Source: CAITWD01 sp963842065 (lineage in GTDB: Bacteria > Actinomycetota > Thermoleophilia > Miltoncostaeales > Miltoncostaeaceae). Taken from it: a DNA stretch of 64,000 nucleotides. This document shows positions 56,191-64,000 of this stretch, piece after piece. The stretch covers positions 186,001 through 250,000 of the forward strand of contig CAWJEW010000007.1 in assembly GCA_963842065.1 (NCBI GenBank). Reading direction: 5' to 3'. Under the pieces are notes generated by a model. It had not been told where the DNA came from, did no database searches, and worked only from the letters and a program-made list of their open reading frames with translations. The translations under genes and the position numbers were made by a program. Numbering within the stretch: the stretch's first letter is position 1; every line of letters starts with the position of its first letter.

Positions 56191-56759
56191 TCCTCCGCAT
56201 CCCGCGACGACTGACGCCAACCGCACCGTGCGAGAGAGCATTCCGGCTTACCGCCGACGCGAACCGACCGCGTTCCCGCGCGACTCGACTGGCCTGGGCC
56301 AAGGCCGAGGCGGCCGTCGGTCGGTCGAGGAACCGTCCGCGACCAGAATCGACGCCTCGGAGGGCCGAGGTCTGCTCGCCGTGGCGCTGCGAATCGCGCG
56401 CGCGTCATGGTCTCCGCACCGAGGCCGAGCACGGAACGACGGTCCGCGCCGTCGACGAACTCGACGGGCTTCGTGCGGGCCTACTTGAGGCGCTCGATGC
56501 ACTTGCGGATCGCTGTGCCGATCGACCGCCCGGTCCGGTGCCCGAACTCGGCCCCCTCTATCGCGTGCTGGAACAGTCCGTTGGCGAGATCGGGGTGGCG
56601 CGGTCGATCGAGCTCCACCTCGACGAGCTCGTCAATGCGACCGACACGGCGACATACCTTGCGGGACTCAAGGAGGTCGCTGGTGTCCCGGGCCACCCGG
56701 AGTCTGTGTGAGACCCGAGGCGGCTCCTCTCTCCGATGGAGTGTGACGTGGTCAGGGAC
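56191..56759 (+). other. Intergenic stretch with possible gene remnant (about 56423-56711)
   Basis: No start codon opens a convincing gene here. From about 56423 a plus-strand frame reads like protein (RAVDELDGLRAGLLEALDAL, then VLEQSVGEIGVARSIELHLDELVN) to a stop at 56709-56711, but no ATG, GTG or TTG precedes it in frame and the sequence above it is arginine-rich. It may be a C-terminal fragment of a lost gene. Confidence 0.3.
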
Positions 56760-57975
56760 CTACAGCCTTTCGACCCCACGGCGAATACGGTCGAGGCCCT
56801 CCTCGAGCATGTCGTCCGGGCACGCGTACGTGAGACGGATGTGGCCCTCGCCCCGGTCACCGAACGAGGTACCGGCGACGACACCGACCTGGTAGTTCTC
56901 GATCAGGTAGTCGGCGAACTGCTGGGCGGTCATGCCCGTGCCGCGGATGTCCGGGAACACGTAGAACGAACCGTCCGGCGCCTGGCACTCGATGCCGTCG
57001 ATGGCGTTGAGGGCGGCGACGACCTTGTCGCGCTTGGCCTTAAGGCGCGCGGTCTGCATGAGCACGTGGTCCTGGGGACCGGTGATCGCGGCGAGCGCGG
57101 CCAGCTGCACGAACGCCGGCACGTTGGTGACCGAGTTCTGCTGGAAGATGTCCATCGCGGTGATGAGTTCTTTGTTGGCCACACACCACCCGATGCGGAA
57201 GCCGGTCATGATGTAGGTCTTGCTGAAGGTGTCGACCAGGATCGACTGGTCGGCCATGCCGGCGGACCGCCGCAATGGTCGTGTGGACCGACGGCGCGTA
57301 GACCATGTGGCTGAAGATCTCGTCGGTCAGCACCACGACGTTGTGCTCGAGACAGATCTCGGCGATCTCGTCCAGGTGACCAACGGCCATGCCGTTGGGA
57401 CGCTGCGGCGAGTTGATGATCAGCATCTTGGTCCTGGGGGTGATCAGGTTGCGCAGGCTGTCCAGGTCGAAGTGGAAGTCCGGCTCGACCAGCGGTGCGT
57501 AGACGACCCTGCCGCCGGCGTAGGTGATCCAGAACTCGTCCGGGGGGTAGCCAGGATTCGGAAAGATGACCTCGTCGCCGACGTCGACCATGGTCAACAG
57601 CGACTGGGTCAGGGCGTGCTTGGCGCCCATCGTGACCAGCACCTCGTCGCGCTGGGTCGGGCGGCCGCGCTTGGTGGCCTCCTCGGCGATCGCATCACGC
57701 AGTTCGGGAATCCCAGGCCCCGGAACGTAGCGCACGTGTCCTTCATGTATCGCGCGGGTTGCAGCATCGTAGATATTCGGCGCCGGGTAGAACTCGTCAC
57801 CCTGGAAGTCGCCCTTCTCGAAGTGGATGACCCGCTTGCCGGTCTCCTTCTCGAGTGCCTCAGCCTTACGCATGGACGCCCACTGCTTGGGCAACACAAA
57901 ATGCGAGGTGCGGCTTGAAAGACGAAGCGAGTGTCTCCCGGCGGGAGGCAGTCTGGGTGGGCTGACGCTGGTCAT
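56760..57975 (-). CDS. Class I/II aminotransferase (frameshifted)
   Basis: This PLP-dependent enzyme of the aspartate aminotransferase superfamily has HFEKGDFQGDEFYPAPNIYDAA, VTMGAKHALTQSLLTMVD, IFPNPGYPPDEFW, INSPQRPNGM and LTDEIFSHMVY. At about 57272 one extra base shifts the frame; the rest reads GMADQSILVDTFSKTYIMTGFRIGWCVA with the PLP lysine, then IRGTGMTAQQFADYLIEN to the end. The restored length is about 405 residues. GAGGAG lies 8 nt before the ATG, and TACGCT (complement of 58012-58017) is a possible -10. It diverges from lysR. Confidence 0.87.
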
Positions 57976-58076
57976 CGGAGACGCTCCTCGGACATCGAAG
58001 TGGTCACTCTCAGCGTAGATCCGACGAGGCCACCAAGGGAAATACCGCTTTTGACGCGATTGATATCGTTCCAGTT

Positions 58077-58997
58077 ATGAATTCACGCCTTCGTCATCTG
58101 CGCTACTTCGTCGCCGTCGCCGACGAACTGAGCTTCACACGGGCCGCGGAGCGGCTGCACGTGGCGCAGCCCGCGGTGAGTGCCCAGATTCGGGCGCTGG
58201 AACGGGACGTGGGGGTGACGCTGCTGCGGCGCACGACCCGACGGGTAGAGCTCACCGAAGCCGGACAGTCGCTCGCGGCCGATGCCAGGCGCCTGCTCGA
58301 CGAGCTCGACGAGGCGTGGGCGCGGGCGCGCCGCGTGGCCGAGGGCATCTCCGGCAGATTGCGCATCGTCTACACGGCGAGCACCGCATACGAAGCCCTG
58401 CCGCTTATCCTCGAGGAGCTCGAGGCTCGCGCCCCCGACCTGCAGGTGAGCGCTGACCAGTTGTGGGCCACCGAGGTGGTTGGCGCCGTCCTATCCCGGG
58501 ACGCCGACGTCGGCTTGGTGCGCCTGCCCGACCCACACCAAGACCTTGTCGAGCAGATACTCCGGCGTGAGCCCCTTGCGGTGTTCGCCAGCCACCAGAA
58601 CCGACTGGTCTCGCGGCAGGAAGTGTCGGTACGGGACCTGCGGGACGAGGTGATCCTGACCGTGCCGCAGGCGCTCGCCTCGGGCTTCCACGAGCTCGTT
58701 ATCGAGCTGTGCCGGCGCGCGGGGTTCGAGCCACTCATTTTGGACGTCACCGCTCCCGGGCACCGTGAGCCGCTGCTTTCGCACCTGGCCCGACATCCGC
58801 AACAGGTTTTTGTCGGACCCGTGTCAATCTCCACGATGCCCTGGCCGGGGGTCGGGCACGTGCTGATTCGCGACCCCGACGCGCGCATGCCCCTCAGCTT
58901 GATTTCGCACAGCCAGGAGCCCGTAGCGCAGGTATCGCTCGCCCTCGATGCCGCGCTCGCAGTGGTCGAGCGCGAGGGGTGGCTTCGCTCGAGATAG
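58077..58997 (+). CDS. LysR family transcriptional regulator
   Basis: This 306-residue regulator has the N-terminal winged helix (LRHLRYFVAVADELSFTRAAERLHVAQPAVSAQIRALE) and a C-terminal effector domain with two lobes. No ribosome site precedes the ATG. TTGACG at 58051 and an AT-rich stretch fill the 101-bp gap to the divergent aminotransferase gene, its likely target in the usual LysR arrangement. The ligand is unknown. Confidence 0.94.
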   Translation: MNSRLRHLRYFVAVADELSFTRAAERLHVAQPAVSAQIRALERDVGVTLLRRTTRRVELTEAGQSLAADARRLLDELDEAWARARRVAEGISGRLRIVYTASTAYEALPLILEELEARAPDLQVSADQLWATEVVGAVLSRDADVGLVRLPDPHQDLVEQILRREPLAVFASHQNRLVSRQEVSVRDLRDEVILTVPQALASGFHELVIELCRRAGFEPLILDVTAPGHREPLLSHLARHPQQVFVGPVSISTMPWPGVGHVLIRDPDARMPLSLISHSQEPVAQVSLALDAALAVVEREGWLRSR

Positions 58998-59156
58998 GAC
59001 GAAATACCGGCACCCACTCCGCCAGGCGACGTGCCTGCCACCGACAGCGGAACCGAACGCCGTCGGTCTCGGGGGACGGTCCGGCCTGTGCCGAATCGAT
59101 CCCGCAGCGCATGTCTCAGCTCCCGCACCGGCAGGCGCCGCCCGAGCGAGAGGGAT

Positions 59157-59765
59157 TTAGGTTGGCAGAAGAATGGCGTCGCGGAGATCTTGCAAGAACC
59201 ACTCGTCGATCAGCATGACCGGCATGCCAGAACTGTCGATGCGGTAGCGTCTTGCGTAGATCGCTGCCGACACGGAGTGGTCAGGGCCCGACCTGGCGAT
59301 TGCCGGAGTCCGGTCCGGCGTGGCGAGTACCGCGCGAGTTATCGGGAAACCTCGTTCTGCGAGCACGCGCCCAATCGGATCAGTCGTGGTCTTGAGCCGG
59401 CGGTATGTCCCCTCCGGCAGCCGGTCCGGAACGATCAAGCTCTCAGCGTAGAGGTAGGCCCGCGCTGACGATCTGCCGCGCAGAACCGCCTTCCGCCACG
59501 CCAAAGGGTGCCCTGCCCCAACGTTGAGACCATTGGGAACCGTCGCGTAGGTCGTGCCCCGCTCGAGGTTGTCTGCCTCGACGACCTCACCCGTCAGGTC
59601 CTCCAGAAACGCCGTGACCGTTCCACTGACGACCTGAAGGGCGCGCTCCAAGATGACGGCGGCGCGCCGATTCGGCTCACGATCCTGCGTCGGCAAACCG
59701 CTGGGTCTCGCCGTGGTCTCCGATCCGTGGGTGCCCGTTGTCGCGGACTCATGTGCCCTGAACAC
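59157..59765 (-). CDS. Chorismate lyase-like (DUF98/UbiC-fold) protein
   Basis: This protein of about 202 residues has a middle resembling chorismate pyruvate-lyase and DUF98 proteins: AWRKAVLRGRSSARAYLYAESLIVPDRLP, then RRLKTTTDPIGRVLAERG. In UbiC these stretches give the R-x-v-x-L strand, the arginine region and the P-L/I-G loop. The C-terminal part (YARRYRIDSSGMPVMLIDEWFL) also fits the fold, and is shared with ligand-binding UTRA domains, so sensing rather than catalysis is possible. The start at GTG 59765 is uncertain, as the first 40 residues look weakly conserved. No ubiquinone or menaquinone genes are near. Confidence 0.6.
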   Translation of the reverse strand: MFRAHESATTGTHGSETTARPSGLPTQDREPNRRAAVILERALQVVSGTVTAFLEDLTGEVVEADNLERGTTYATVPNGLNVGAGHPLAWRKAVLRGRSSARAYLYAESLIVPDRLPEGTYRRLKTTTDPIGRVLAERGFPITRAVLATPDRTPAIARSGPDHSVSAAIYARRYRIDSSGMPVMLIDEWFLQDLRDAILLPT

Positions 59766-60441
59766 AACGACCTCGCTCGCGGATCTCTTCAGCTCTCACC
59801 ATCCAGCAGATCCAACACCCGATTCCGGCCACCGACAACTGTCTCGAGCGACCGCGGGACGCGCGCGGGCGGATGCCCGCCACCTGCCTTCCGGGGTCAG
59901 TGGCCCATTACGGTGCATGGCTGAGCCCTCCGGGTCCACCTACTTCACGCCGGATCCGTCAACAGCGTACCGGGATCGGGCTACTCGCCGAACACCGTTG
60001 TCCCGGCGCGCAAACGAAGGCTGACGACCGTACGTCTGCGAAACGTCGCCAAGATAAGACGTTCGAGTCGCAATGGCCCCCAATTTCCGTTGCTTCGCGA
60101 GTCGTTATGGGTGGTCGTCGTTGGACCACCTGCTCGTGTCCAGACGGGAACCCGGCCAAACCTGTCTGAGCGCTGTCGTCTCGAGCTGCACGTCATCGCG
60201 CCGCCGGCACGCGCCGTGCGGCAGTGTTCGTCTGCGTCGTCGCCTCGGGCGCCCGCGGAGCAATACCCTCCCAACGACGGTTCGCGACGCGCAGTCACGT
60301 GCGGCGTCCTGAACGCGCGTACGAGCCCCGGTAACCCAGTTCCGCGGGGGCGAGCGCGCCGGGTGGGCGTCGGTGTGTGGACGGCTCCATTCGAACCCGG
60401 GAAGCATTCGGCCCTGACAAAGTGGGCCGTCGATCGATACC
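59766..60441. other. Gene-free stretch
   Basis: There are 676 bp without a convincing gene on either strand. The open frames found are short, arginine- and serine-rich, and lack ribosome sites. No repeat or RNA gene is visible. Confidence 0.5.
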
Positions 60442-61134
60442 GTGCGCGGCAATGATGCCTGGACGGTCGATGAGATGAGGCGTACCCACGATCACGACTG
60501 GTCTGTCGGGATCGGCGCGGCGATCGTGGCCGTCGCCGCGCTCGTCGGCGGCTCCGAGTTCGGGTCGTTTCACGGGTCCGGCTCCCAAGACAAGCTCGTC
60601 GGCTGGATCGCGGCCGTGATCCTGCTCCTGTCCGGGGTCGTCGCAACCCGGCACATCGCCCGCGGCCTCGGCAACATGGCCCCGCTGCGCTCAGCCCCGG
60701 CCGCGGGGGCCGCGGTGCGGCTGCTCGCGACCGGCATCGGCTACGTCATTCTCGTCTTCGCGGTGTTCGCAGTACTCGGCGTGTCGATCCAGCGCTTGCT
60801 GATCGGGGCGGGGCTTATCGGCATCGTCGTGGGCATTGCGGCCCAACAAAGCCTGGGCAATATCTTTGCGTCGCTGGTGCTCCTGCTCGCCAGGCCATTC
60901 GTTGTCGGCGACCGCATCCGGATCCGCTCTGGCGCGCTCGGCGGAGTGTTCGAAGCCTCGGTGCTGGAGATCGGCCTCACCTATGTAACCGTGCGCGTCG
61001 ACGACGGTGAGATGAAGATCCCGAACTCCGCCATGCTCGGGGCCGGGGTTGGTCGACTCCCGTCGGCGCCCGGACAGCCGATCACGGCGACGCCCGACGT
61101 CGCTGATCGGCAGGGTGAGAAGGGTGAGAGTTAG
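60442..61134 (+). CDS. MscS-type mechanosensitive channel, short
   Basis: This 230-residue membrane protein has three hydrophobic segments before the pore helix. The pore and beta domain are visible: LLIGAGLIGIVVGIAAQQSLGNIFASLVLLLARPFVVGDRIRI, where the G/A-rich helix and the N-I/L-F-A-S turn are the MscS signature, then YVTVRVDDGEMKIPNSAM. The C-terminal cage is largely absent, so it ends soon after the beta domain. It would open under membrane tension to release solutes. GTG 60442 or an ATG at 60451 or later could be the start. Confidence 0.85.
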   Translation: MRGNDAWTVDEMRRTHDHDWSVGIGAAIVAVAALVGGSEFGSFHGSGSQDKLVGWIAAVILLLSGVVATRHIARGLGNMAPLRSAPAAGAAVRLLATGIGYVILVFAVFAVLGVSIQRLLIGAGLIGIVVGIAAQQSLGNIFASLVLLLARPFVVGDRIRIRSGALGGVFEASVLEIGLTYVTVRVDDGEMKIPNSAMLGAGVGRLPSAPGQPITATPDVADRQGEKGES

Positions 61135-61986
61135 CCTGTCGCCGGACGCCGCCCGGCGGGGGTCCCGCTGAGACTGATGACGGAGCGCGATGGGTTACTC
61201 GGCGCGCGCTCGGACCTCGGGTGTGTTGGCGCGCGCACTGGTGGGCTTGCAGGTCCTACGTAATGCCGACCACCATCGAGCTCGGCACGAAGTAGGTTAG
61301 GCGAGCTAAAGAACTGGCGATGGTCGGTGACATCGAGGTCTCCCCCGCGAGAGCACGACTCCATGAGCGCACAGCAGCAGCATCGCAAGATCAGGCAAAG
61401 GCTGGTGGTCTTGCGCCACGCCCAGGAGGTCACCGGCAACGTGGCGCGAGCCTGCCGGTGGTGTGAGATCATCCCGCCGGCCGCGCCCGTCCCAACCACC
61501 GACATGCACAGGGCAGCGCTCGCGGATACAACCGCCGCAGACGCGCGTATCGTGACATCGCCTTGGACGCCAAGTTGCAGGGGAGTCTCGACCCGAGCCC
61601 AAGGGGCGCCAGCCCTGTGGGTACTGAACGTAAGACCAGTCCCGCTACCGGCTACACCGGTCGGGTGGGCGCCCCGATCGTGACGGCGATCTCGCCGGAG
61701 CCACACGCTGATTCGGAATATCGGCGCGCGCGGCTGACGCTGGCTGCGTGCACCGATGCAGCGACGAGACTTTCCGCGCCTGGGGCATTCTGACGGCGCC
61801 AGGCGCGTGAGCTGACCAGATCCGAGCAACCGACATCTGCGGGGACGCCTCCGCCTGTCTGAGCGGACCGCCATCCAATGAAGGTTCGGGCGGACGGCGG
61901 ACGGCGGTCTCTGCCCCGAGCCCGATGCGTTCGGTCGCCCACGCGCTCTTCACGGCGCGCACGAGCGATCGAGCAGCGATGGCCGT
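61135..61986. other. Gene-poor stretch with transposase fragment
   Basis: These 852 bp hold only the transposase N-terminal fragment at 61363. The rest shows no credible coding sequence on either strand; one long minus-strand open frame is arginine-rich and lacks any recognisable fold. Confidence 0.45.
61363..61480 (+). pseudogene. Transposase N-terminal fragment (IS481/IS3-like helix-turn-helix)
   Basis: From ATG 61363 the frame reads SAQQQHRKIRQRLVVLRHAQ then EVTGNVARACRWCEI, which matches the first helix-turn-helix of integrase-type transposases (R-L-x-V-L-x-H-A, G-N-V, C-R). After about 37 residues the similarity stops, and the expected second half with the DDE core is missing. It is unrelated in sequence to the intact IS481 element at 4754. 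Confidence 0.5.
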
Positions 61987-62700
61987 CTATCCGTTCGTTC
62001 GACTCTCCGTCGATGCCGACGCTGACTGGGCCGTCTCACAGACCCTCTCGAGCCCGTCGAGGATCAGGTCGAGTCCGAATTCGTACTCGTCGCCGTAGTC
62101 GTAGCCCGGCTGGAGGACGTGCTCGACGGCCAGCTCGATGAGGTGGGGGTACTCGTCAGCGGGAAGCTGCCGCAAGATCGTCTGTGCCACCTCGGTCGTC
62201 TCCTCCGGGGTCTCGAACGGCAGGCTTGCCTCTTGCAGCGCAAAGCCATAGATATAGGCGTCGAGCACAGAGAGCGCGTGCGCGGCCATCTCGATCGAGA
62301 AGCCGCCCTTTCGAAGGCTTCCGATGACGGCGTCGTGGTGTCGCAGCGTTGCGGGGCCGGGTGAGGTCCGGGACTCCATCAGACCGATCGCCCACCGGTG
62401 GCGCGACAGCGCGTGGCGCGCTGAGACCGCCCGCTGACGCATCGCCGTTTTCCAGTCGGCTCCGCCCGAGGGCAGGTCGATCTCGCTGAAGACGAGGTCG
62501 ACCATCCCGTCGAGGAGGTCGTCTTTGTTGGCCACGTGGTTATAGAGCGACATCGCCTCGACGCCGAGGGCTTCGCCGAGCTTGCGCATGCTGAGCGTCG
62601 CGATCCCGTTCTCGTCGGCGAAGGCGACGCCCTGGCGCAGCACCCGTTCACGGCTCAGCGGGAGCCGCGGCTCCGTCGCAGGCTTGGTCGGCGGCACCAT
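61987..62700 (-). CDS. TetR family repressor
   Basis: This 237-residue repressor has the N-terminal helix-turn-helix (LSRERVLRQGVAFADENGIATLSMRKLGEALGVEAMSLYNHVANKDDLLDGM) and a C-terminal ligand domain of the classic TetR_C type (AIGLMESRTSPGPATLRHHDAVIGSLRKGGFSIEMAAHALSVLDAYIYGF). ATG 62700 is preferred because AGGAGG lies 8 nt upstream; ATG 62726 is also in frame. Two identical palindromes just upstream are its likely operators. The inducer is unknown. Confidence 0.93.
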   Translation of the reverse strand: MVPPTKPATEPRLPLSRERVLRQGVAFADENGIATLSMRKLGEALGVEAMSLYNHVANKDDLLDGMVDLVFSEIDLPSGGADWKTAMRQRAVSARHALSRHRWAIGLMESRTSPGPATLRHHDAVIGSLRKGGFSIEMAAHALSVLDAYIYGFALQEASLPFETPEETTEVAQTILRQLPADEYPHLIELAVEHVLQPGYDYGDEYEFGLDLILDGLERVCETAQSASASTESRTNG

Positions 62701-62734
62701 CTGCGTTCCCTCCTGTCGCTGGCTCATCGCCGGC

Positions 62735-62779
62735 TTGACAACCTTACGACGTAAGCCTACTCTCCACTTACGACGTAAG
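62735..62779 (+). promoter_or_regulatory. Near-consensus promoter with two TetR operators
   Basis: TTGACA (62735-62740), a 17-bp spacer and TACTCT (62758-62763) form a strong plus-strand promoter. The 13-bp palindrome CTTACGACGTAAG occurs twice: 62743-62755, filling the spacer, and 62767-62779, over the start point, centres 24 bp apart. A bound repressor would block polymerase directly. The same sites lie 43-79 bp before the tetR ATG, so autoregulation is likely. Confidence 0.85.
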
Positions 62780-62920
62780 CCCATGATACCGGACGGGCCT
62801 CGCGACAGCAGCGTTCGAGCCTGTCGTCTTGGTGACGGAGCATCGGAAGCTGCAGGGCATCTGTGCCCGCGCCGAGGCCCGCCGTCCCGTTCCCGAACCG
62901 CCCGAAATGAAGGAGCAATC

Positions 62921-63517
62921 GTGTCGACGTCCGCCCCCTATCCAGTTCAGCTGGGATTCCACGCCGACCGTCACATCACCCGATGGCGCCCCTTGGTGCA
63001 GTGGCTGCTGGCCATCCCGCACCTGATGATCGCCTGGGCCCTCCGCTCCCTTCGGCAGGTCCTGACGCTGATCAGCTTCTTCACCGTGCTGTTCACCGAG
63101 CAGATACCGCGACCGCTCTTCGACGCCGTCGTCATGACCTACCGCTACGAGTGGCGGGCCATGAGCTACGCCTTCTTTATGCACGAGGACTACCCCCCGT
63201 TCGACTTCACGCTGTCCTCCGAAGATGATGGCGCGGAGCCCCACTCGGCACTCCGCCTGACCTATCCCGAGCACCTCGCGCGGTGGAAGCCGCTGTACAA
63301 GTGGTTCCTGGCCATTCCCCAGTACTTCGTGCTGGCCGGCCTAGCGATCGTGGCGGGCCTGGCTATCGTCGCCGGCCTGTTCGCCGTGGTCCTCACGGGG
63401 GAGTATCCGGACGGTATCCGGGACTTCCTGGTGAACGCCTACCGCTACGCGCTCCGGGTGGAGGCCTACGTCGGCTTCCTGACCGATCGCTACCCGCCCT
63501 TCAGCCTCTCCGCGTGA
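62921..63517 (+). CDS. DUF4389 domain membrane protein
   Basis: This 198-residue protein has two similar halves, each a membrane helix followed by a short amphipathic part: RWRPLVQWLLAIPHLMIAWAL with VVMTYRYEWRAMSYAFFMHEDYPPF, and RWKPLYKWFLAIPQYFVLAGL with VNAYRYALRVEAYVGFLTDRYPPF. This duplicated pattern is typical of DUF4389. GTG 62921 follows AAGGAG by 6 nt. It lies about 150 nt downstream of the TetR-controlled promoter and is presumably induced when repression is relieved. Its biochemical function is unknown. Confidence 0.85.
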   Translation: MSTSAPYPVQLGFHADRHITRWRPLVQWLLAIPHLMIAWALRSLRQVLTLISFFTVLFTEQIPRPLFDAVVMTYRYEWRAMSYAFFMHEDYPPFDFTLSSEDDGAEPHSALRLTYPEHLARWKPLYKWFLAIPQYFVLAGLAIVAGLAIVAGLFAVVLTGEYPDGIRDFLVNAYRYALRVEAYVGFLTDRYPPFSLSA

Positions 63518-63649
63518 GGGGTCTGTTGGTGGCCGCTCGTGGGGCTCGCCTCACGAGCGGCCAGATTGGCGAAGACCAGGTGACGCGCCGTGGGGTCTGC
63601 CGGACCACCGACCACGTGCGATATCCGCCAACGACCGCTCGGAGAGACC

Positions 63650-64000
63650 ATGAAGGCAGTAACGCCTGACCAGCAGGCAGAACCGAGGCCCGCAGGCCCC
63701 GGCGTGCCGACGATGAAGGCGATCGTTCAGCAGGAATACGGCACCGCGCCCGAGGATGTGCTCCGACTCGCCGAGGTCGCCAGGCCCACGATCGCAGACG
63801 ACGAGCTCCTGGTGCGGGTGGTCGCGGCCAGCGTCGATCGAGGCACCTGGCACATGATGGCCGGCCTCCCGTACCCCATGCGCCTCGCCGGCTTCGGTCT
63901 CCGCCGGCCCAAGGCCACGAACCCGGGCCGAAGTGTGGCCGGCACGGTCTGGTCCGTCGGGAAGGATGTGACCGAGTTCAAACCGGGCGATGAGGTCTAC
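63650..64000 (+). CDS. MDR family alcohol dehydrogenase/quinone reductase (3' truncated by window)
   Basis: The first 117 residues of a medium-chain dehydrogenase/reductase are present. After a 21-residue leader the family start appears: MKAIVQQEYGTAPEDVLRLAEV, then LLVRVVAASVDRGTWHMMAG, and the catalytic-domain block NPGRSVAGTVWSVGKDVTEFKPGDEVY. No zinc cysteine is seen at the usual place, so it is probably of the quinone-reductase kind. GGAGA 4 nt before ATG 63650 supports that start; ATG 63713 is the alternative. It may share the TetR-controlled promoter with the DUF4389 gene. Confidence 0.85.
   Translation, partial: MKAVTPDQQAEPRPAGPGVPTMKAIVQQEYGTAPEDVLRLAEVARPTIADDELLVRVVAASVDRGTWHMMAGLPYPMRLAGFGLRRPKATNPGRSVAGTVWSVGKDVTEFKPGDEVY

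Noticed and set aside
56228..56488. Short plus-strand frame after the MDR reductase gene
   Set aside because: It is dominated by arginine codons, has no ribosome site and no resemblance to a fold.
61131..61874. Minus-strand open frame of about 247 codons
   Set aside because: It is arginine- and serine-rich with no secondary-structure pattern, no start site, and it overlaps the transposase fragment.

Overview
The window is very GC-rich chromosomal DNA of a Gram-positive-type, high-GC bacterium, most likely an actinomycetote (Thermoleophilia-like lineages are a guess only). The reasons are the split PurS/PurQ/PurL enzyme, many GTG starts and 1-4 nt gene overlaps, a mycothiol-dependent-isomerase-type DinB protein, VKOR in place of DsbB, GT87 and GtrA envelope genes, and short TANNNT -10 hexamers, some only 6-9 nt from the start codon. 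I saw no rRNA, tRNA or CRISPR array.

Layout. 1-4752: a thioredoxin-like gene, then rpsF-ssb-rplI-dnaB-purA; rpsR, normally between ssb and rplI, is missing. 4754-5825: an IS481-family insertion sequence that landed on the purA stop codon. 5925-16976: an unbroken run of overlapping purine genes, purD-B-C-S-Q-L-F-M-N-H. With purA this makes AMP from PRPP, apart from the AIR carboxylation step (purE/purK are absent). 17062-23565: a membrane-anchored S1C protease, alanine dehydrogenase, an orphan NarL-type regulator, and, on the minus strand, a VKOR/DsbA-like pair and an S9 peptidase. 23639-28139: a fatty-acid operon (fabD-fabG-fabF-fabF-small membrane protein) behind a clear promoter and a perfect palindrome. 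28136-33463: thioesterase and tag (minus), cobalamin-dependent metH (plus) and a small MetE-like gene overlapping its tail. 33677-38784: pckA, an enoyl-CoA hydratase, a panE remnant, ddl and an aminotransferase.

38881-43752: an envelope-glycan cluster (GtrA and three GT87-like polytopic glycosyltransferases, two of them a tandem duplication). 43849-49717: class I aldolase, HtrA-like protease, YrhK-like membrane protein, glutamate decarboxylase and a DinB-fold protein whose stop codon is the target duplication of an IS5-family element (49718-50630). 50662-53601: a four-gene operon holding six YbjQ-like domains in three proteins, the most unusual gene set here. 53788-58997: aquaporin, small membrane protein, quinone-reductase-like MDR enzyme, aminotransferase and LysR regulator. 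59157-61986: gene-poor DNA with a DUF98-like gene, an MscS channel and a transposase remnant. 61987-64000: tetR with two identical palindromic operators overlapping a near-consensus promoter that drives a DUF4389 membrane protein and a truncated MDR dehydrogenase.

Sequence quality or decay. The first 20 kb reads cleanly. From about 20.3 kb several conserved genes (dsbA-like, S9 peptidase, fabF2, metH, an aminotransferase, the IS5 transposase) carry single-base indels, mostly +1, that leave the shifted protein fully conserved. About eleven of them lie in the first 1.3 kb of metH. I annotate these as genes with frameshifts, because consensus error looks more likely than decay; only re-sequencing can settle it.
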